Assembly (NCBI GenBank): GCA_963576565.1
Contig: OY755038.1
Coordinates: 174,947,287 to 175,011,286, forward strand
From: Aspidapion aeneum
Taxonomy: Eukaryota > Arthropoda > Insecta > Coleoptera > Brentidae
DNA: 64,000 bases
Direction: 5' to 3'
Shown: piece by piece, positions 53,670 to 64,000 of the stretch
How positions within the stretch are numbered: the first letter of the stretch is position 1
How the letters are laid out: each line of letters opens with the position of its first letter
Notes under the pieces: generated by a model
Databases searched by the model: none
Told to the model about the DNA's origin: nothing
What the model saw: only the letters and a program-made list of their open reading frames with translations
Made by a program: the position numbers and the translations under genes

Positions 53670-55447
53670 GTGCATAGTTTCGACTTGAATGTTAAATGGT
53701 ATCAAATCTATTTTACTTAAATTTAATTTAATCTAGTAGGCACTTATTTGTTTTTAGTTGACATTCACATTCAGACAACACAAACACTCAAAAGGCAAAT
53801 CCTCTCAAACAGTACCTCCTGCTCCAGATTAGCCGAGTTCTTATTATGCCATATCTTCACCTATTTAATTTTTTTATTCATGAAATATATGGAAAATGTC
53901 TAAAAATCCTTAGGCTTCTGTCTTTTAGTTTAGTGTTTGAACATAATTCTAGCTAGTGCTTTTACTTTTTAGGTACACAGACATTATGGATTTGTATGGA
54001 TCATTACAATCACATTGACTACACACTGCTTGGTTGCAAATGATTTTTCATTTAGGTAAGTAATAGAGAAATATTGGTTAATAAGTTCTGTCTCTTTCCA
54101 CACCCATACTAGGGCCTATTCTTAAAATACATAATGCCATTTAACATAATAATTATATGTTCAAAATTAATGCTCAAAGGGGTAGCAGTGTTTGGCCTTG
54201 TATTACACATAACATTTTTTTAATGTATTTTGTTTCTTGAAAATTCTGTACAGAGGGTGGAGGTGGGTCAATTACATAATTTAAGAATAGGTCCAAAGTA
54301 TACTTAGGGCAGAGCTTCAAGAGCTAAGCTCCCCCTTAAAAATTTGGTTAGCCCCTGAAATTATATTACATATAAACACATATTTCAGACAGAGTCGACA
54401 CGAAGGCTTATTGGGGTGGGGGAGGCAACAGCCACCTTTCCTCAGAAACTTTTTGATCTGCAATTTTTTGTAACTCTAACTGTTTCCAAGAAAAGACAAA
54501 AAAGGAAAATTTGTACTCTGCATTATTTTAATTTTATGCGTTTTATGTAATTTCTAAATAGCAATTGAAGATACAAGTTATTTTATTTTGTTTTTTTTTT
54601 CTGAAAAATGGTTAGAGATAAAAATATTGCAGATCAAAAAATTTCTGAATAAAACAAGGAATTCATTTTACATTTTTAAATCTGCCAATAACTTACTGCA
54701 AAAAAGTTCTGGAGAAAAAATGGGGCATGACCGCGGAAAAAATATCACCCTGTAGTTTTTCCTAATATTTGACATGCTTAATGATGTATGCCTTGCAACA
54801 AAACAACAACAACATGTTCCAGATTTGAGCTAAATATCTCAAAAACTGCACTAGTTATAAATAAAAAGCAAACAAAAAACTAATATTTTAATAACCCATA
54901 TCTCAAAAACTAAGCATGGTTATACAAAGTTTTTTTTCTTAAAATCACTCTGAAGTTTGGCGACATACTTTATTAACACCTGTATAAAATACCTACTATT
55001 ATGAGTCCCCTGGCAGCTTTTTTTTTGCTTTTTAGTTATCCAATGCAACAATCAACAATGGGATAACATCATTATGTGGCCACCTTTATTATTAAAAAAT
55101 GGATTGGAGAATGGATATTGTGAAAAATATATGAAAATTACATTACAACATTTGAGCAATTCCACATAAACCTAGAAATTAGAAAATTGAAGACTGTAAA
55201 AGTGTGTTCTTATTTTTTTTTAAATATTGGTTTTATTAAGGATTATTAGGTGGTACATGTTTAACTATTTTTAAGTTTTCTAAAAATCCACAGTTTTTTG
55301 TAATATAAATACCTAGTTTATACATTTAAGAAAAAACATTATATTTCTTAAATATTTTTCGATTTTTCTAAAACAGTTCTCATTTTTAAAAAAATAAATA
55401 TTACATTTTTTAAAAAACATTGTTTTTTATTTAAGTATTACATTTTC
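53670..55447. other. No gene recognised
   Basis: AT-rich DNA with many T-runs and short CTCAAAAACT motifs near 54838 and 54903. No conserved frame. Confidence 0.4.
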
Positions 55448-55569
55448 GAGGTCATGCAAATTTTTATGTATGCGGAAAAAGTTTGGATATCTTACAGGTT
55501 TACATGACTAAAATTAATATATTTTTGATATCCAAATTCTTTTCGCATACATGAAATTAGCCTGACCTC
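55448..55569. repeat. Inverted repeat, arms of about 43 bp
   Basis: GAGGTCATGCAAATTTTTAT and GTATGCGGAAAAAGTTTGG then ATATC are answered by GATATCCAAATTCTTTTCGC, ATACATG and GCCTGACCTC. The loop is about 35 bases. Confidence 0.8.
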
Positions 55570-56242
55570 AAAAATAGCACCTTTACTAAGAGAAAAATCA
55601 TTTAAAAATCCCGCCGAGCCCGCCCGCGCATTCTTAATTCTTCCAGTAGCCAAGGGTGGCGCTAGCGTAAACTTGTTGCCACATTTGAACCATAGAATTA
55701 AGCACTCTTTTATTATTTATTTTCTCTATGATAACACGGAAATGGGAAATTAACTCCAGTCCAGCATAACAAACTAATGTAGTGCCACTAGTTCGAAAAC
55801 TGGTAGGGTTTCATAGGAAAAGCGATGCTTTAAAGACATTATCAAAGGCTCCAAATAAGGCATTAACGGAATATTACGTATATGATTAACAGGGACTAAT
55901 GAATCTTATCCATCTGTATTAATAAAGATTTTTTCCAGAGCTCTGTTTTATTGTGTACATAGGATATTGTACACAATAATAATTTATTGTGTATTACCTG
56001 ATGCTTCAGTGTGCACCACTAGTGGTATACTATGATACAAATGCAGCCATTTTTTCTTTTTGCCCTTTTTTTCGTTATATAAATTTTCGTAATTTTTCAT
56101 CCCATATATTAAATACTAACCCCCAAAATATACATATACAACACCCATTGAACAGTTTTAAAATTTATTTATTTTTGATTTATGATGTCTAATGTAAAAG
56201 TCGTGTCATTGTGTACTACTCTCCCCTACCTATAAACAATGG

Positions 56243-56278
<36 letters not shown>

Positions 56279-56892
56279 GGCTTATGAAGTTAGCAAACAA
56301 TGTTGCTTTCCCATACTTTATGATGTTATATTTATTATTCATACCTACCGAATTTGACTTAAAACAATACCTATGTCAACCCTCAGGTTTGGTTATAGTT
56401 TTATATTATAGACTTTAAATAATTGGTTACCCTGGAACATTGCTTTGAAATTTCCCATGTTATTTGTTATAAGGCTAATAAGTCACAGTATGCGACAACC
56501 AGGGACGCGGCAAGCGGGCGTGTAAATCGTGAGGGGTACGCGAGCGCCCCCTTAAAAGGGAGCCAAAGTAACCAACTAAGTCCGACATATTATATAATAT
56601 TTTAGTAATTTGAGTGAAGACTTTCTTTAGTTTCTTTTTCGAGATATAATTTTATTTAATTTATTAAACGTAAAACGCAAAAATGATTTTAAAAAGGAGT
56701 TTTTAAAACGCTACGACTGCTTTCATTGCATTTCAAAAAGACAATTTTGCTCAGCACCAGCACGAATTTATAAGACTTCCCCAAATTATAATATGATGAT
56801 TTACAGCCTTCTGTGCATGGTATCGTATCGTTCAGTTTTTGTCCGAGCGGCGCGTGGCGACGTTTCTCTATTATTTTTGTCACGTGCATTAA
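55570..56892. other. No gene; (TA)n at 56246-56276
   Basis: The (TA)n microsatellite is the only clear feature. A GC-richer segment near 56505-56570 (CAGGGACGCGGCAAGCGGG) looks like a hAT-type MITE end, but no partner was found. Confidence 0.4.
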
Positions 56893-57450
56893 TTAATTAA
56901 TGTTTAACACGTAAAACACGCGTGAGAAAAAAAAACGCTAATTTTAAAAGCTGCTAGAAAAAAACGTTTATTTCATATATGAAAACAAGCTTAATAGGTC
57001 ATTTATTAACGTTATAAAAAATAACGTTGCTAAAAACTGCGTTGTAATAATGCCATTATCAAATTAAAACAGCAATGTTTTTACAACGTCAAAATCACAT
57101 TAGATTCAGGCCTTTTCTACACGAATTTTAAAACGCGATTTTTCTAGCAGCAGCGCCACCTATTGTCGGCAATTTTCACTTTGACGAAATCTATCAGGGA
57201 GTGCTTTTGCCTCTAAACTCCAAAAACATGACCTATACCTAATCCCTGATCCTTTGCGATCACGACGCATCACTTATTAACCTGATAAAGACGTTAATAT
57301 TCTGTGAAAGTGTTTACTGTTAAAAAATCTTGTTTAGTTAAAAAAAAAACATAATGTATATATAGATATTTTGTCATGCCTTGAGCGCCATCTCTAAAAT
57401 TGTCTTGAAGTATTGTAGTCTTAAACTAGTGAACTTTTATAACTTCCTTT
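56893..57450 (-). repeat. Dispersed repeat family A, copy 2 (inverse orientation)
   Basis: The reverse complement matches 7212-8035 at TTTAACACGT, AAAGCTGCTAGAAAAAAACG, AACAGCAATGTTTTTA, CACCTATTG, AGTGCTTTTGCCTC and TGTAGTCTTAAACTAGTGAA. It lacks the approximately 250-base extra segment of copy 1. Confidence 0.8.
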
Positions 57451-58226
57451 CGCGTCACTTTTAAGTTAAAAAAATGTAATTAAAAAAAACTTTAAAAAAA
57501 AAGACGAAAAAAGTCTTAATCTAGTGGCGTTTTAGAATATGTTGAGGAGGTCTTTTCAAGTGTAAATTTAGTACATGAAAATAACGAGGGTAAAAAAGAC
57601 GTTAGAGAGGTTATCCTTAAGCATGTAGATTTAACAAAATAAATATTACATGGTATAAAGTTGTTTTCAAGTAAAAAATAACTTTGTTATTTTTGTTCAC
57701 GATTTTTGGGCTATGTGGGGAATTATTGTTTACGATTTTGGCTAATAGCTTGCATTATTGCATTTTGGTAAAAAAGTCTTTTCTTCGCTGTTTAGTGCAA
57801 TAATATTAATTGATATTTAAAGGGGGTTAATTTCTAAAAAATCGCGCCAACGTGGCTTCTTATTTGTAGCAATTTTAGAATTTTAAAAAACTTTTAGACT
57901 TTTGGAGATATTTAACACATTAAAAACTTTTTAATAGAATTTTGAAATTTTTTAAAATATTTTGGAACAAAATATTCAAAATGTATGAAATTTTCAAAAT
58001 AAAAAGAAAAGATTTTAAAGTTCTTAAATATGTAAAATTTTAAAACAATTTCAAAAGTTGTAATTTCCTCTTAAAAAATAAATAATTAGAAAATATTGCG
58101 TCAGAAATTTGGTTGCACGCGGGCGGCAGGCTTAAACAGCGCCCTCTCAATATCGGGATATTTGTCTTAAAAATTTATGATCTTTGACTAGCTTTCGACG
58201 GACAATTTTTTAAATAGTTCGTTTAA
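57451..58226. other. No gene recognised
   Basis: Very AT-rich, with repeated AAATTTTAAAA-type words. No conserved frame. Confidence 0.4.
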
Positions 58227-58266
58227 CTTGGCACAATTTATGCCTGGCACTATTGCAATAGGTCCC
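58227..58266. mobile_element. MITE family 1, right-end fragment
   Basis: TATGCCTGGCACTATTGCAA followed by TAGGTCCC and TA matches the right end of copy 1. The rest of the element is absent. Confidence 0.75.
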
Positions 58267-58863
58267 TAATAACTTTCGCGGTATATAGCCAAAACAGTAC
58301 CTTTTTAAGAGTGATCTGTTCTTCGACAGAGAAAGGGCAGAATAAATTCAAGCTATCTAATAAAACTATTTAAATAGTTATTTAAATTTGAATAAACACA
58401 TTACTTTTCTTTATGTAGTGTAAAAGACACACGGTTGTATGTAATAGTATTGGTACCTATTCTAGGATAATTTAATTTTTGTTTGTTAAAACCTAACTTC
58501 CATTAGCGTTTGATATTAAATTATCACCCACGTAAAACATGCCTTGGAAATAGCCATAAATTAAATTGCCTTTTTTGTAAGGTGCGTCTTTCAGCGCTTT
58601 ATAAAAAACCAGGGGTGGTTCAATGTAATTTTAACTTTGAATCAATTATCAAGGAATATCCATACTATTTTTGCAAAAGCGATAATTTTTACCTTCCTAG
58701 TCCGCGCAGCAACGCTAGAGAAGGTATTTCGACAAAAAAGTTTTGTTTGAGATAACGCCGAAAATGTTGTTGTTTGGGTGTATTTTGACCTATCTTAGCA
58801 ATATCGTCGTGATGTCTGTCCGTAACACGATAGCTCCTAAACGGCTGAGTAACATTTTCACTA

Positions 58864-59013
58864 GTAATACCATTAGAGGTTAAATTATTTCCGGAAATTT
58901 TTTCGAGCTAATGAATATTTTGAAAATTGTCCCGAGTCGAAGACGAAGGATAATTTTCTGAAAATATTCATTACCGAGAAAAAATTTACGGATTAAATTT
59001 AACCTCGCGTGGT
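58864..59013. repeat. Large hairpin, arms of about 65 bp
   Basis: ATACCATTAGAGGTTAAATT then TTCCGGAAATTTTTTCGAG and TAATGAATATTTT face AAAATATTCATTACCGAG, AAAAAATTTACGG and TTAAATTTAACCTCGCGTGG. The loop is about 20 bases around GAGTCGAAGACGAAGG. No coding sequence. Confidence 0.85.
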
Positions 59014-59324
59014 ATTCGGTAAGAAAATTCCACGCCAAACTAAATAAATTTAAAAATTATTTTTTGACTCACAACAATGGAAATTTTTTCTTCGACAAGA
59101 CACCAGCAAAACATAGATAGTTTTGGTTGACTTAAATATTTAGTTACTATGGCCACTTATGTTCTACCTACCTAAATTAAAAACTAATAGCTAATTTATT
59201 ATTTTTATGACTACAACAAGAATAGTTTAAATTTTTTTCTTTATTTAATTTTCATATACTTACGTCTATGAACAAATTTAGACTCTTCGCAGTTTCAGTT
59301 CAGAATGTAATTATATCAATTTTG

Positions 59325-59830
59325 GGTTACTACAAGTGGTAGAAAATTATAATTTTATCAATTTTTACAGAGGTACATAGATAAATTTTGTGTGCATTGC
59401 AGTTTGGGCCCCAATCAATGGCTTCTCAGCCTTTTAGATGTTAGTTTGTATTTATTGTAGTTACATATATCGTCGTTGATCTTACAAACAGACGTATCTC
59501 AAAAAAATGCAGATCAAGATATGTTGTTGATTTGTACTCATTGTAGTAACACAAAAATACATTTTTACGATATAAAATATTATATCTTCCATTTTATAGT
59601 TACTTGTGACTACAAGTGGTAGCAAATTATAATTTTTACGATTTTTTATAAAGGTACATGAACAGATATAGTTTGTGTCACAGGTTCTCCAGCAATTTTA
59701 GCCATATAAATTGTTGATTTCTACTTGTTGTAGTTGCAAGGAAATAACATTTTAAGGCTCAACACAGCACATTATGCAATTTTGCAAAAGTTTTGTGTGA
59801 CTACAAATGGTAGAAAATTGCTTTTTTGCG
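59325..59830 (+). repeat. Degenerate repeat with three ACTACAAGTGGTAGAAAATT units
   Basis: The motif occurs near 59325, 59612 and 59799. A TACAGAGGTACAT-like segment follows the first two, and a TTGTAGT segment lies downstream. Spacings of about 287 and 187 are irregular, suggesting an old array with deletions. Confidence 0.55.
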
Positions 59831-60309
59831 TTTTTATCACTTTCTTATACGGGCTTTATTAGTATATTATTCATAACCATGCAGCGCAAAAATGGTGAAT
59901 AAAATCGTGTCCAATACCTACTACATAGATATTAAATTAATTCCATTCAAAGTCCAGCTTTTTCGTCTTTAAAAAGAAAGGAGGTAAAAAGGAGGTGTCC
60001 GAGGAATACAGAAAAAACTTAAATATGTAATTGAAATGTATAAAAATTGAATAAACAAATTAAAACCTACTGTCAAAAACATTATCTTGTCATTAAGACG
60101 TCAAAAAATTTCCGATTTAATTTGCTGTTGGGTACCCACGAGGAAAAAATTTCTACTAAAATTTGTGCGTTGCTATGGTGATATGTCAAAAAAACACATT
60201 TTGATAGGTTAAAAAACACTGGTGTGGAATTTTCCAGGTAAATTAGTGTTCGACACTCCCACGAGCTGATTAGATTTTGGGCAAAATTCATTAATGATAA
60301 TGATTTTTT

Positions 60310-60515
60310 TTCGAATTCACTTGAAAAAACGTAAAAACATTGCTGTTTTGATTTGATAGTGGCGTTTTTGGAAAAGTTATTTTTTAATCCGTTAATGAGT
60401 GACCTATTAAGCTTGTTTTCATATATGAAATAAACGTTTTTTTCAAGCAGCTTTTAAAATCAACAATTTTTTCCTTACGCGCTTTGTACGTGTTAAACTC
60501 GTGATTGTGCTATGT
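60310..60515 (+). repeat. Dispersed repeat family A, copy 3 (partial)
   Basis: TTCACTTGAAAA, AAAACATTGCTGTTTTGATT, AAACGTTTTTTTC-AGCAGC and ACGTGTTAAAC in the same order and orientation as at 7845-8015. Confidence 0.8.
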
Positions 60516-60689
60516 GGGATAATTTGATTTAGTTTGAGAATTTTAACTTTTTTTAGAAGTATTTTTATTTTTCTAGACAGTTATAGATTTATAAAAGTAA
60601 TCGTATGTGAAATATACCACAAAAAAATTGTGTGTGGCAGAAGTGTAAACTTCAACAAGGCGAAATAAATAATACTGGCCTTCATCTGC

Positions 60690-60970
60690 ACTGACGGCTC
60701 AGTCCAATTCACTACCCACAAAAACTGCTAAACGCGCCTAATGAAGTTTACACTTCAAAAAAACAATAAACATGCGCTGGTGCCCAATCGCGGGTGAATC
60801 TCGCCTCGCGGCTGACCGCGATGAATTAGGCGTACTTTGGGTCATCACCGTTTTGATTTTCGAACGGGGGTGCATGACGTCATCGTTTTGACCGTGATCA
60901 TTTTCGAACGATTTTTGGCTAGCACAGGTATAACCTTTACCCTAGGGTGACAATTTTCAAACGCACCCCT
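60690..60970. mobile_element. MITE family 2, copy 2 (partial, inverted)
   Basis: The reverse complement of about 41199-41410: CAATTTTCAAACGCACCCCTG at the end, CCTTTACCCTAGGGTG, TGACCGTGATCATTTTCGAA and CGGGTGAATCTCGCCTC. The other half of the element is missing. Confidence 0.8.
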
Positions 60971-60979
60971 GATTACCAA

Positions 60980-62812
60980 GAGTAAGGTTAGAAACGCTAA
61001 AATATCCCCGCGGATATATTTTCCGGTGAAAAAGAACTTAAAATCACGGACGAACTTAAGTTCACCCAAAAAATTAAAGTGATTATTTCTAGCACCGCAA
61101 GATTCTTCCAGAATCACCCGGAGCTGTTTTGCTTAGTCGGCATACTACTTTTACACGCATTCGAAAAGTTTTTTCCCAACAATTATGTTTGCTATGCTTT
61201 GATTTTTATTTTATTAGGGGTCGTCCATAAATTACGTAACAGGATTTGAAGCGGTTCTTGAAAGTTTGAGACAGTGTAACGAGGGGTAGGGAGGGATTTA
61301 CGACTTTGTTAGGTAACAACTTTTGGCTACAATAAAATAAAATAAGCTACAACCACAGGTTACTTAACTGCAACTTTCACTTTGAAAGTACCTACTATTA
61401 CCTACGTGAAGGTGGTGTTGTGCGAACTTAAAACATGCCTAAAACCTTATCGAATACTTGTTTATGTTCGCTCTTGCATTTTTGGTGAATACGCGCCTTA
61501 AGAGATAAAAACAGGTTTTAGAGGTGGCATTTTTATTTTTTATCGATAAATTTTAATTTTTAAAATAGTTGTGTTTTTTCGTAAATACTCTATTTATAAT
61601 TATAACATTGGTTGCACAAAAAACTAAAAGTGACAAATCTAGTTGCTGTTTTCGGGGTTTTCTACAAAGAAATCTAAGAAATGAATAAAAATTCTTTGCA
61701 AAATCATTTTCTAAAATTATTACATCAAAGCATTTATAAAAGCCCCTAAATTACCTTAAGTTATATAGCATTTCAATTTTGATATTTCTAATCAATTATT
61801 TTTTTATAGTGGTTCTTTTGTACACTTTTTAGTGAAGTTCTGAAGGTTTTTTAGGAAAGTTAATTAGTGTGTCAAACACCCATTTATAAAGCTTTTGTCC
61901 CTGGATCCCTAAATTTTTATTAAATAATAATTGATTAAAATATTTCATATACCAATTAATAAAACTATAAAGGTTTTGGAAGTATTATAATATTATTGAA
62001 GGTATTAAAACCAACATCAATTTTATGAAAATTTAAGCTTTGTCTATTTAAGATTTTCAATAAAACAACTATAAATAAAATTATCTTGCAAGACTCTACT
62101 GTATACAATAAGCCTATATAGTGAAAAGTTCTATATACATATTATAAAAATTTCAGAATTTTATATTTTTGGATTTAATTTTTATTTTATCATTCCATGT
62201 TAAATTTAAAAATTTGAAAGAAAATATCTCAAAAACTAACAGATGGATTTTCGAAATTTTTACACGGTTGTAAAGATATTCAAAAGACTTTCAAAACAGG
62301 GTATCACTAGACCCACTTTCCCCATTCAAAATATAGGTGTAAGGTATACCCCTCGAAGGTGGTGCATTCTACAAAAATTTCAAGATAGCTAAAAGGTGCC
62401 CCCCTCGCAAACAAAATTGACGTGCCTTGGCATTTTTAAAAATTTTTAGCAGTTGTCGAGAAATCCCGGGTGGTAGTTAAATGGGCCACAGTGTATTTAA
62501 ATTTGTGGGTTTTGTATTCATGGTTTTTTACTTATTTTGTTGTTTTATTTTTAACTTTTTTATGTTAGCCTATTATTCGATGGCGATAATCTACAATCGT
62601 ATGGGGCTGACGTCACCGGTGTTTCTGCATTAGAAGGCCATGTAATTTCAGGATTGTTAATTATTTTATGATAATTTTTCCCTTCCATTATTTTCTACTA
62701 TATTTTTTGTGGCTTTGGGGGGCAATTACACCCTTTGCCCGATACATTTTAACTGTGATACGTACAATATTTGGACCTAAACTAAAGTTGTTTAAAAAAT
62801 CCTTTACGATAA
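60980..62812. other. No gene recognised
   Basis: AT-rich. Contains a GGGGTCGTCCATAAATTACG segment at 61217 (see 3200-3857) and no conserved frame. Confidence 0.4.
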
Positions 62813-62814
62813 TA

Positions 62815-63060
62815 GGGACTTGTTGCAATAAAGCCAGGCAGTAATTGTGCCGGGCACTATTCTGACAGTTACGCATTATAAGAACAGCTGTCTTCTTTCA
62901 AAATTAAGCCTTTCTGGCCGCCACTATTAATGGAAAATAAACGACTGGATTTATAAACTTTGGTATGTCGATTTTGAAAGATCAACTGTCCGTTTTCAAT
63001 GCGAAACTGTCAGAATAGTGCCCGGCACAATTACTGCCTGGCTTTATTGCAATAAGGCCC
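62815..63060. mobile_element. MITE family 1, copy 4 (246 bp)
   Basis: Ends GGGACTTGTTGCAATAAAGC and GCTTTATTGCAATAAGGCCC. Inner blocks CCAGGCAGTAATTGTGCCGG and its complement, and ACAGCTGTCTTCTTTCAAAA, match copy 1. The left flank is TA; the right flank is altered. Confidence 0.88.
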
Positions 63061-64000
63061 CAATATATCAAGAAATTTCACAAGCCATATAGCAGAGAAA
63101 TCATATGTTAGCCGTGCGTTATGCTTTTGAAAGTTTGTTATTTGATCAACTCATGGCAAGGTATTCTTTTGTACACCCACATCTTAAAACCTATAAGTCT
63201 AATGCAAGTAAAAACTGTCTAGATTTAATATTCTTATATATGTTTGTCAATGAGATTAGTGACTTCAGATTTTTTTTCAAAAAATAGCTTTGTTTATCCT
63301 ATAAGTTACCTTGAGACATAACGAGCTTTTCTACATTGAATATTACAGAACAAGCTTATTGTCAGATTATTCCTATTTAGAGGCTTTGTAAGCTAGGTAA
63401 TTCTGTTGGCAAAGATTTTGACTTTTCTCAGCGTAAGTTAAGTCAGTTTAAGTCCCAAATTAAGAAAATAGATTTTGTTTGTAAAAGTAAAGGCTTTTTC
63501 ATGCGTACTTTGATTTATAAAGTGTATTTTTAATTACTACAATACAGGGGCGTGCGGTGAAATTTGAGACAAGGGAAGCAATTTCTTTTTAAACTTGCTT
63601 ATTTGTATTTTTCTATCGTTTTTAGTTTTCTGAAACTTTAATTTCTTGCTTTAGCTTACCGTTATTAATAATACCTATTTATCTTTTTATTAAAACTTTC
63701 TAAATAAAAATTTTTGTTAATCAAAAAACACACTATACAATCACACAACTGTATAGTTTTAACGGCCGTTGTAATATCCTTTATCGAAACCGCAATGTGA
63801 AACGCGTATGTAAGTAATAAACAGTCTGCTTATTTCAAGGCTAAAGGGCGCGAACTGAATACTTGCATTGGACTGGCATGCATTGATATGTTTTCCATAA
63901 TGTAAGAATCAATTAAGTTGTATCCTCTAAGCTGACAGTTAATGAATTTATAGGGCGGGTCTACACTGTGCGTATTCAGCAGATGCGTATTTCGGCTGCG
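63061..64000. other. No gene recognised
   Basis: The plus frame at 63105-63287 matches nothing I know and is likely chance. CAGGGGCGTGCGGTGAAATT at 63547 resembles a hAT-type MITE end, but no partner was seen before the window ends. Confidence 0.35.

Larger units (their letters stand above)
58690..60310. mobile_element. Second copy of the 462-bp inverted-repeat element, interrupted
   Basis: 58690-58850 (TACCTTCCTAGTCCG, the GAGAAGGTA hairpin, TTGAGATAACGCCGAAAATG, CGATAGCTCCTAAACGG) matches 2667-2845. 60215-60310 (ACGAGCTGATTAGATTTT, AAAATTCAT, TAATGA) matches about 2850-2930. About 1.35 kb between them is extra and contains a hairpin and a degenerate array. No right terminal repeat was found. 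Confidence 0.65.

Overview
The window looks like transposon-packed, AT-rich DNA from an arthropod, most probably an insect. The evidence is a gypsy/errantivirus-type LTR retrotransposon with an env-like gene, a Penelope element, several non-LTR retrotransposon tails, many short inverted-repeat elements (MITEs) and no bacterial gene organisation. I could not support any intact host protein-coding gene, tRNA or rRNA. The species cannot be named from the sequence.

Layout. 1-3200: an old Penelope fragment split by nested insertions (a 142-bp tandem array, a fold-back repeat and a 462-bp element with perfect 14-bp terminal inverted repeats). 3.8-11.8 kb: several MITE-like elements, including a pogo/Tigger remnant that carries a hAT-type MITE with an 8-bp target duplication. 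12.3-17.5 kb: a degenerate repeat block related to a large palindrome at 42 kb, split by a 2.3-kb long-inverted-repeat element. 18.7-19.1 kb: a broken cysteine-rich (CXC-like) gene. 21.5-22.6 kb: a long-inverted-repeat element.

23002-39316: a 16.3-kb LTR retrotransposon on the minus strand. It has LTRs of 646/653 bp differing at about a dozen sites, a 4-bp ATAT target duplication, and a polypurine tract at the 3' LTR. Reading 5' to 3' on its own strand (right to left) it holds a long leader, gag, aspartic protease, a macrodomain of the OARD1/TARG1 (ADP-ribosyl hydrolase) type, an unidentified domain, reverse transcriptase-RNase H-integrase, and env. A macrodomain between protease and reverse transcriptase is the most unusual thing here. 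The copy is dead: gag has an internal stop and a 3.3-kb insertion, protease and macrodomain are frame-broken, the polymerase YxDD box has lost one Asp, and env lacks its C-terminus.

41.2-45 kb: a MITE and a 2.8-kb palindrome with a 16-bp minisatellite at its centre. 46.3-51.9 kb: a Penelope element with an uninterrupted 819-codon RT/GIY-YIG gene, a terminal direct duplication and an inverted partial copy. It lies in the tail of a non-LTR retrotransposon with a 12-bp target duplication. An inverted second copy of the same target lies to the right, and each arm serves as the empty site for the insertion in the other. 52-64 kb: more non-LTR tails, MITEs, hairpins and dispersed repeats shared with the left part of the window.

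Coordinates of repeat boundaries were read by eye and may be off by a few bases, and by tens of bases for degenerate repeats.
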